From assembly GCA_964642165.1 (NCBI GenBank), contig CAZXOC010000013.1:1-48127 (forward strand): DNA of 48,127 nucleotides, read 5' to 3'. Below are positions 44,776-48,127 of this stretch, one piece after another. Position 1 is the stretch's first letter. Each line of letters opens with the position of its first letter. A program made the translations under genes and the position numbers. The notes under the pieces are model-generated. The model did no database searches. It saw only the letters and a list, made by a program, of their open reading frames with translations, and was not told the origin of the DNA. This DNA is from CAYRVX01 sp964642165. GTDB taxonomy: Bacteria > Planctomycetota > Phycisphaerae > SM23-33.

Positions 44776-44797
44776 CACCTCCGGCCGGGCGATGCGC

Positions 44798-45051
44798 GCG
44801 GCGTGCCCCGGGGAACAACCGTTCAGCCGTCCCTGGCGGGACTCGACGTTCCGGTTCCTGCTGACCCACCACTGAAGTGGCGGGCTACGATCAGAAGCCC
44901 CTACGGGACAGGCTCCTGCCTGTTGTGCGTCCCGGCAGGGACGCCGTGAGAGTAGCGGCGTGCCCCGGGGAACAACCGTTCAGCCGCCCCTGGCGGGACT
45001 GGACGCTGCGGTTCCTGCTGACCCACCACTGAAGTGGCGGGCTGCTATCAG
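44798..45051. repeat. Two direct 97-bp repeats
   Basis: Copies at 44798-44894 and 44955-45051 share gcggcgtgccccggggaaca at the start, a ccctggcgggact core and a ccaccactgaagtggcgggc end, with only a few differences. The period is 157 bp, with a second repeat type between them. The second copy ends exactly where the left end of the IS1380 relic begins. Confidence 0.8.
44889..44944 (+). repeat. 56-bp dispersed repeat, copy 1
   Basis: It matches 48072-48127 with about three differences, and includes cctacgggacaggct and tgttgtgcgtcccggcaggg. It overlaps the end of the first 97-bp repeat. Confidence 0.75.
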
Positions 45052-45782
45052 CCCGGATTTCCCCGATGGACACTACACTTCAGGTACAATAGAGCGTCGT
45101 TTGACCGCATGAACAAAGGGTCTTCTTGACGCCACGGACGGCGGAAGGCAGAGATGCGATGGGTGAAGCCAGCAAGGACGCTCTCCGGGTGGGTTTCGAC
45201 GGGTCTATCAAGCCGCGGCACTGCGGAGCAGTGGATCAAGGAAGGCAAGAACGCCGTGAAGTGGACGCGGCTCAGCTGCCACGACTTCGTGGACAACCAG
45301 GTGCGGTTGCAGCTGTTCGCCCTCGCATACAACCTGGGCAACTTCTTACGTCGGTTGGCGTTGCCCCGGTCGGTGAAGCACTGGTCGCTGACGACGCTGC
45401 GGGAGAAGCTGATCAAGATCGGTGCGAAGGTGGTGGCACACTCCCGGTACGTCTTCTTCCAGATGGCCGAGGTGGCGGTGCCCAAGCGGCTCTTCCGAGC
45501 GATCCTGGACCGGATACGCCGACTGCGTCTACCTGAGACGGTGCCGCGATGACTCGAACGGCGGACGAGACAACCGGCGGGCGCGGAGACGACGGGGACG
45601 GTGTGTCCGGATCGACAGCAAAGGGCTGCTTGCCGGCCGATTCGCCTCGTAATACCGGCCCCGGCCAGCAGGGCACGCTCTTCGCCGAGCAAAGATCACG
45701 CTTGCCGATCTCGCGATCGGTGATAGACTCGTCAGAGAGGCCGACGGCGGTCGTCGGCCAAATCCCATCGGGGAAATCCCGG
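45052..45782 (+). mobile_element. Internally deleted IS1380-family element
   Basis: The ends are inverted repeats: cccggatttccccgatgg at 45052-45069 and ccatcggggaaatcccgg at 45765-45782 (one base indel). Inside are the start of a transposase gene (ATG at 45159) and the transposase C-terminus joined in a different frame. At about 730 bp it is less than half a full IS1380-type element, so it cannot move on its own. Confidence 0.75.
45159..45552 (+). pseudogene. IS1380 transposase remnant with large internal deletion
   Basis: The N-terminal frame reads MGEASKDALRVGFDGSIKPR, the usual opening of IS1380-type transposases. After about 20 codons the frame shifts, and in another frame EQWIKEGKNAVKWTRLSCHD, FVDNQVRLQLFALAYNLGNF, LRRLALP, HWSLTTLREKLIKIGAKVV and FQMAEVAVPKRLF follow to TGA at 45550-45552. 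These are the family C-terminal sequences. The DDE catalytic core is absent, so roughly 300 residues have been lost. Confidence 0.85.
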
Positions 45783-46025
45783 TTCACAGATGAAATTCAG
45801 CCGGACGGTAACATGGCACACTTCGGCGGCGACCGTGAACTGGCTCACGACTTCATCAACGTGATTGCCGGCAAGGGCGACTCGCGTACTCCCATCCAGA
45901 CCGGCATACACAGCGCCTACACATGTTTGGCTGCAAAACGCTCAGCCGAGACAGGACGATTTGTGGATGTCAGACAAGCGGACAATACACGTGGCAACCC
46001 ACACAAGAAGGGACTGTGCGCATGA
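45783..46025 (+). pseudogene. C-terminal remnant of a Gfo/Idh/MocA-type oxidoreductase
   Basis: Immediately after the right end of the IS1380 relic an open frame reads HFGGDRELAHDFINVI, then GKGDSRTPIQTGIHSAYTCL and AAKRSAETGRFVDV. This is the ending typical of sugar oxidoreductases of this family. Its TGA (46023-46025) overlaps the ATG of the beta-helix gene (46022-46024) in an ATGA pair. The upstream part of the gene, including the Rossmann fold and EKP motif, is missing on the other side of the IS. The IS insertion or a linked deletion probably removed it. Confidence 0.65.
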
Positions 46026-47854
46026 CGACTGGTAGAAAAGACCGAGCCGACGGACGGATGAGCGTTCTAGCCCTGCTGGGAATCGCCATTGTGGCGGCTT
46101 CCGCGCTTCAAGCGCAGGAGAAGAAGGCGGAAGAGACACTCGAGTGGGTCCCCGCTGCCGCACAGAACAACGATCAGGAGATCGACCCCGATGCCAGAAG
46201 GCTCGATGTAGTCATAACATCTACCCCGAAAGCTACTGCCGACATGAGCACGTTCACCAGGGAATACGTCATAGACCTGGCAAGATTCAGCATCACCAAT
46301 ACGGGGAAGAACCCGCTCGCAACCGCCAAGGGAATCAATGCCGCGCTGCAACACGCCAAGACGATTGGCGCGAACAGAATCGTGTTTCCGCGAGGAACGT
46401 ATCTCATCAGCGAGACAGTCCCGATTGTGTTCGATCACACGGATACGATCGTGGACTTGAACGGCTGCACGCTGCAGATGAACCCGAATGCGCTGAAGAA
46501 GTGCCACATGGCAATTATCGACGACGGGGCGGAGAACTTCCGCCTGACGAACGGGACGTTGCGCGGGGAAAGAGACAAGCACGACTTCAAGGCGACGAAG
46601 GGGAGCGGTGAGTGGGTTGACCTCCTGCACGTTAATGGCGGTCGGGACATTGAAGTGGATCACCTTTTGCTGACCCATGCTACGGGCAAAGGCGTCAGGA
46701 CGCTCAATGGCATCTCCGGCAAGGGCGGAAAACAGAGGTATCACTACATCCACACGAAGAACCTGGAGTCCGGCGGGTTCGCCGAGAATGGCACGAAGGT
46801 CGAGGCCCCGGAGAAGACGCGAACGATCAACCCCTACGACATTGCCAAAGCCAATGGACAGTTTGAATTCGGCTACACCGCCGGATACATGGGATTCCCC
46901 TATGTCAAAGGCCGGAGGTATCAAGCCTGTTTCTACGCCGACGATATGACCTTCATCGAGAAGAACGATTACATCCAGTACAAGAAGAGACCTGTCCCTA
47001 AAGGCGCGAAATGGATTCATCTGGAGTTCAACCAGCCTGAGGTCCTGGGCGTTGGCAGCGATGGGAGCGTCAAGAATCCCTACTGCGGCTTCATCAGCAA
47101 CTTCCGCTCGCCGCGAGGCGTGCATTTCCATCACAATCACATGCTGAAGAATCGCCAGTTGGGAATGGCGGTCTGCGGCGGGCAGCAGTGGATCATTGAG
47201 AACAACGTTTTCGAGGAGAACGGCCCCCAGGCGCCGGGCTACGGGGTGGATTTTGAAGACGGCTGGCTCATGACGCAGGACATTGTGTTTCGGAACAACA
47301 GGTTTAAGAACAACATCAAAGGCGACTTTGTTGTTTGCGGCGGCAGCGAACTGCTTGTTGAGGGCAACGAGTTTGAAAAAGGGGCCTATTTCTGGGATGC
47401 AACGCTTAGTTACACCTTCCGGAAGAACAAAGTCATGGGTGGGCGTGTTGCCTTCAAGACCCGAACGGGGCATGTAACCGCCGAGGATAACTACTACGAG
47501 AATTGCACCATGCTGGTCCGGTTTGACCCGCGCGGCTTCAACAATGGGTTCTTCCGAGAAAAGGGCGTGCTTCCTGAAACGCCACCGGTTCGTCTCAGAA
47601 GAGAGACCCTCGTCAACGTCAGGAGCGTAGCCGGCACGTATTTCGACTTCGCGGATTCCACGATGAAACACGTCGTGTTCCATGCTGGCAAGGAGACCCA
47701 GCTTGCTCGCTTCCACGACTGCGTATTTGAAGACACGTCCGTCAGCTACAGCGCCGAAGGCCCTGCAGTGATTGTGGAGCGCAGCGGCTGCAAAGGCACT
47801 CTCAAGGAGCAGGGACCCGGCCTGAAGCGTCGGAAGTCGAACCAGAATCCATAG
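46022..47854 (+). CDS. Secreted right-handed parallel beta-helix protein (pectate lyase-like superfamily)
   Basis: 610 residues. A signal peptide is present (MSVLALLGIAIVAASALQAQ), most naturally from an internal ATG at 46058; the first ATG at 46022 gives 12 extra residues. The fold is suggested by NPLATAKGINAALQHAKTIG, then IVFPRGTYLISETV and DTIVDLNGCTLQM, the standard opening of the pectate lyase/GH28-like helix. Asn-rich turns follow: FHHNHMLKNRQLGMAVCGGQ, IIENNVFEENG, DIVFRNNRFKNN, LLVEGNEFEKG, TFRKNKV and VTAEDNYYENC. Substrates of this superfamily are acidic or other polysaccharides by lyase or hydrolase action; the catalytic residues cannot be fixed here. Base composition is visibly less GC-rich than the core genes. 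It was probably coupled to the truncated upstream oxidoreductase gene. Confidence 0.83.
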   Translation: MTTGRKDRADGRMSVLALLGIAIVAASALQAQEKKAEETLEWVPAAAQNNDQEIDPDARRLDVVITSTPKATADMSTFTREYVIDLARFSITNTGKNPLATAKGINAALQHAKTIGANRIVFPRGTYLISETVPIVFDHTDTIVDLNGCTLQMNPNALKKCHMAIIDDGAENFRLTNGTLRGERDKHDFKATKGSGEWVDLLHVNGGRDIEVDHLLLTHATGKGVRTLNGISGKGGKQRYHYIHTKNLESGGFAENGTKVEAPEKTRTINPYDIAKANGQFEFGYTAGYMGFPYVKGRRYQACFYADDMTFIEKNDYIQYKKRPVPKGAKWIHLEFNQPEVLGVGSDGSVKNPYCGFISNFRSPRGVHFHHNHMLKNRQLGMAVCGGQQWIIENNVFEENGPQAPGYGVDFEDGWLMTQDIVFRNNRFKNNIKGDFVVCGGSELLVEGNEFEKGAYFWDATLSYTFRKNKVMGGRVAFKTRTGHVTAEDNYYENCTMLVRFDPRGFNNGFFREKGVLPETPPVRLRRETLVNVRSVAGTYFDFADSTMKHVVFHAGKETQLARFHDCVFEDTSVSYSAEGPAVIVERSGCKGTLKEQGPGLKRRKSNQNP

Positions 47855-48127
47855 CCCGCGAAGGAATCACGACAGGTAGCTCACCGTGGGCAGGCTTCCC
47901 ATGCGGAATGGCGTTACGTAGACAATGGAGGGCCCGGGACAGGCGCGCATTTCTGCTCGGCGGCGGAGGGGCGAGCGGGCGGGCGAAGAGGTGGAGCCGC
48001 GCGGCGTGGTCTGGTGAGAAGATCATGGGCCGCGATTGCAGGAAGGCGCTGATGAAGCGGCAAGGGATACGGATCAGAAGTCCCTACGGGACAGGCTTCT
48101 GCGTGTTGTGCGTCCCGGCAGGGACGC
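47855..48127. other. Intergenic end of window, no gene seen
   Basis: No supportable gene is present. The last 56 bases are the second copy of the dispersed repeat. Confidence 0.6.
48072..48127 (+). repeat. 56-bp dispersed repeat, copy 2 (reaches window edge)
   Basis: It matches 44889-44944 with about three differences and may continue beyond the window. Two copies lie on either side of the IS1380 relic and the beta-helix gene. Confidence 0.75.

Noticed and set aside
45549..45782. New gene running from the IS interior into the oxidoreductase remnant
   Set aside because: Its first part reads through IS end sequence without homology or a ribosome site. Only the part after 45783 resembles a protein family.

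Overview
The window is high-GC bacterial DNA and most likely a metagenome-assembled Planctomycetota genome. The evidence is two large secreted proteins ending in dockerin-like and PEP-CTERM segments, an unusual GH32 subtype, many stand-alone sugar-processing enzymes, IS1380-type insertion debris, and a rpsB-tsf-pyrH-frr cluster with a long Ala/Pro/Glu tail on S2. Class-level placement cannot be read from the sequence. Two runs of 100 N (1565-1664 and 20498-20597) are each flanked by the same 55 bases on both sides. Collapsing each duplicated overlap restores one continuous reading frame, so both gaps look like scaffolding artefacts.

Layout. 1-2080: 3' part of a GH32-like gene. 2480-5723: a two-gene ABC exporter (ATPase and double-FtsX permease). 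5757-9368, minus strand: membrane protein, sugar-phosphate isomerase-like TIM barrel, and a secreted clan GH-A-like putative glycosidase, probably one operon. 9476-11489, plus strand: pta and an MBL-fold lipoprotein whose stop codon lies in a small palindromic mobile element. 11879-13051, minus strand: XylR-type AraC regulator. 13465-22351: two giant PEP-CTERM proteins sharing a C-terminal module, followed by an orphan third tail. 22651-25931: membrane protein, amidohydrolase, DegT-type aminotransferase. 26087-30270: a multidomain trypsin-like protease facing a HEAT-repeat protein. 30536-35703: purM with a possibly leaderless start, a GH99-like protein, and a Gfo/Idh/MocA and URO-D-like pair. 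36097-39516: rpsB-tsf-pyrH-frr and tRNA-Lys. 39517-40817: a gene-free, repeat-bearing stretch. 40818-44316: an HlyD-like/GT2 pair that looks like a polysaccharide synthase with an envelope partner. 44600-46025: decayed genes, direct repeats and an internally deleted IS1380 element. 46022-47854: a secreted parallel beta-helix protein.

How it fits together. Core genes (pta, purM, ribosomal cluster, tRNA) alternate with small two- or three-gene units for carbohydrate breakdown, carbohydrate modification and surface display. The best regulatory hypothesis is the XylR-like regulator acting on the divergent PEP-CTERM gene through two direct TGTCGCAArTAC boxes placed 22 bp apart just upstream of a TTGCAA-16-TATACT promoter. 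A third related box overlaps the -10 of the regulator's own predicted promoter. The most unusual items are the GH32 protein lacking the canonical acid/base Glu, the protease/zinc/OB-like/TPR protein, the shared-anchor PEP-CTERM pair with its orphan tail, the S2 tail, and the operon remnant next to the beta-helix gene. No exosortase, CRISPR array or recognisable defence system is present.
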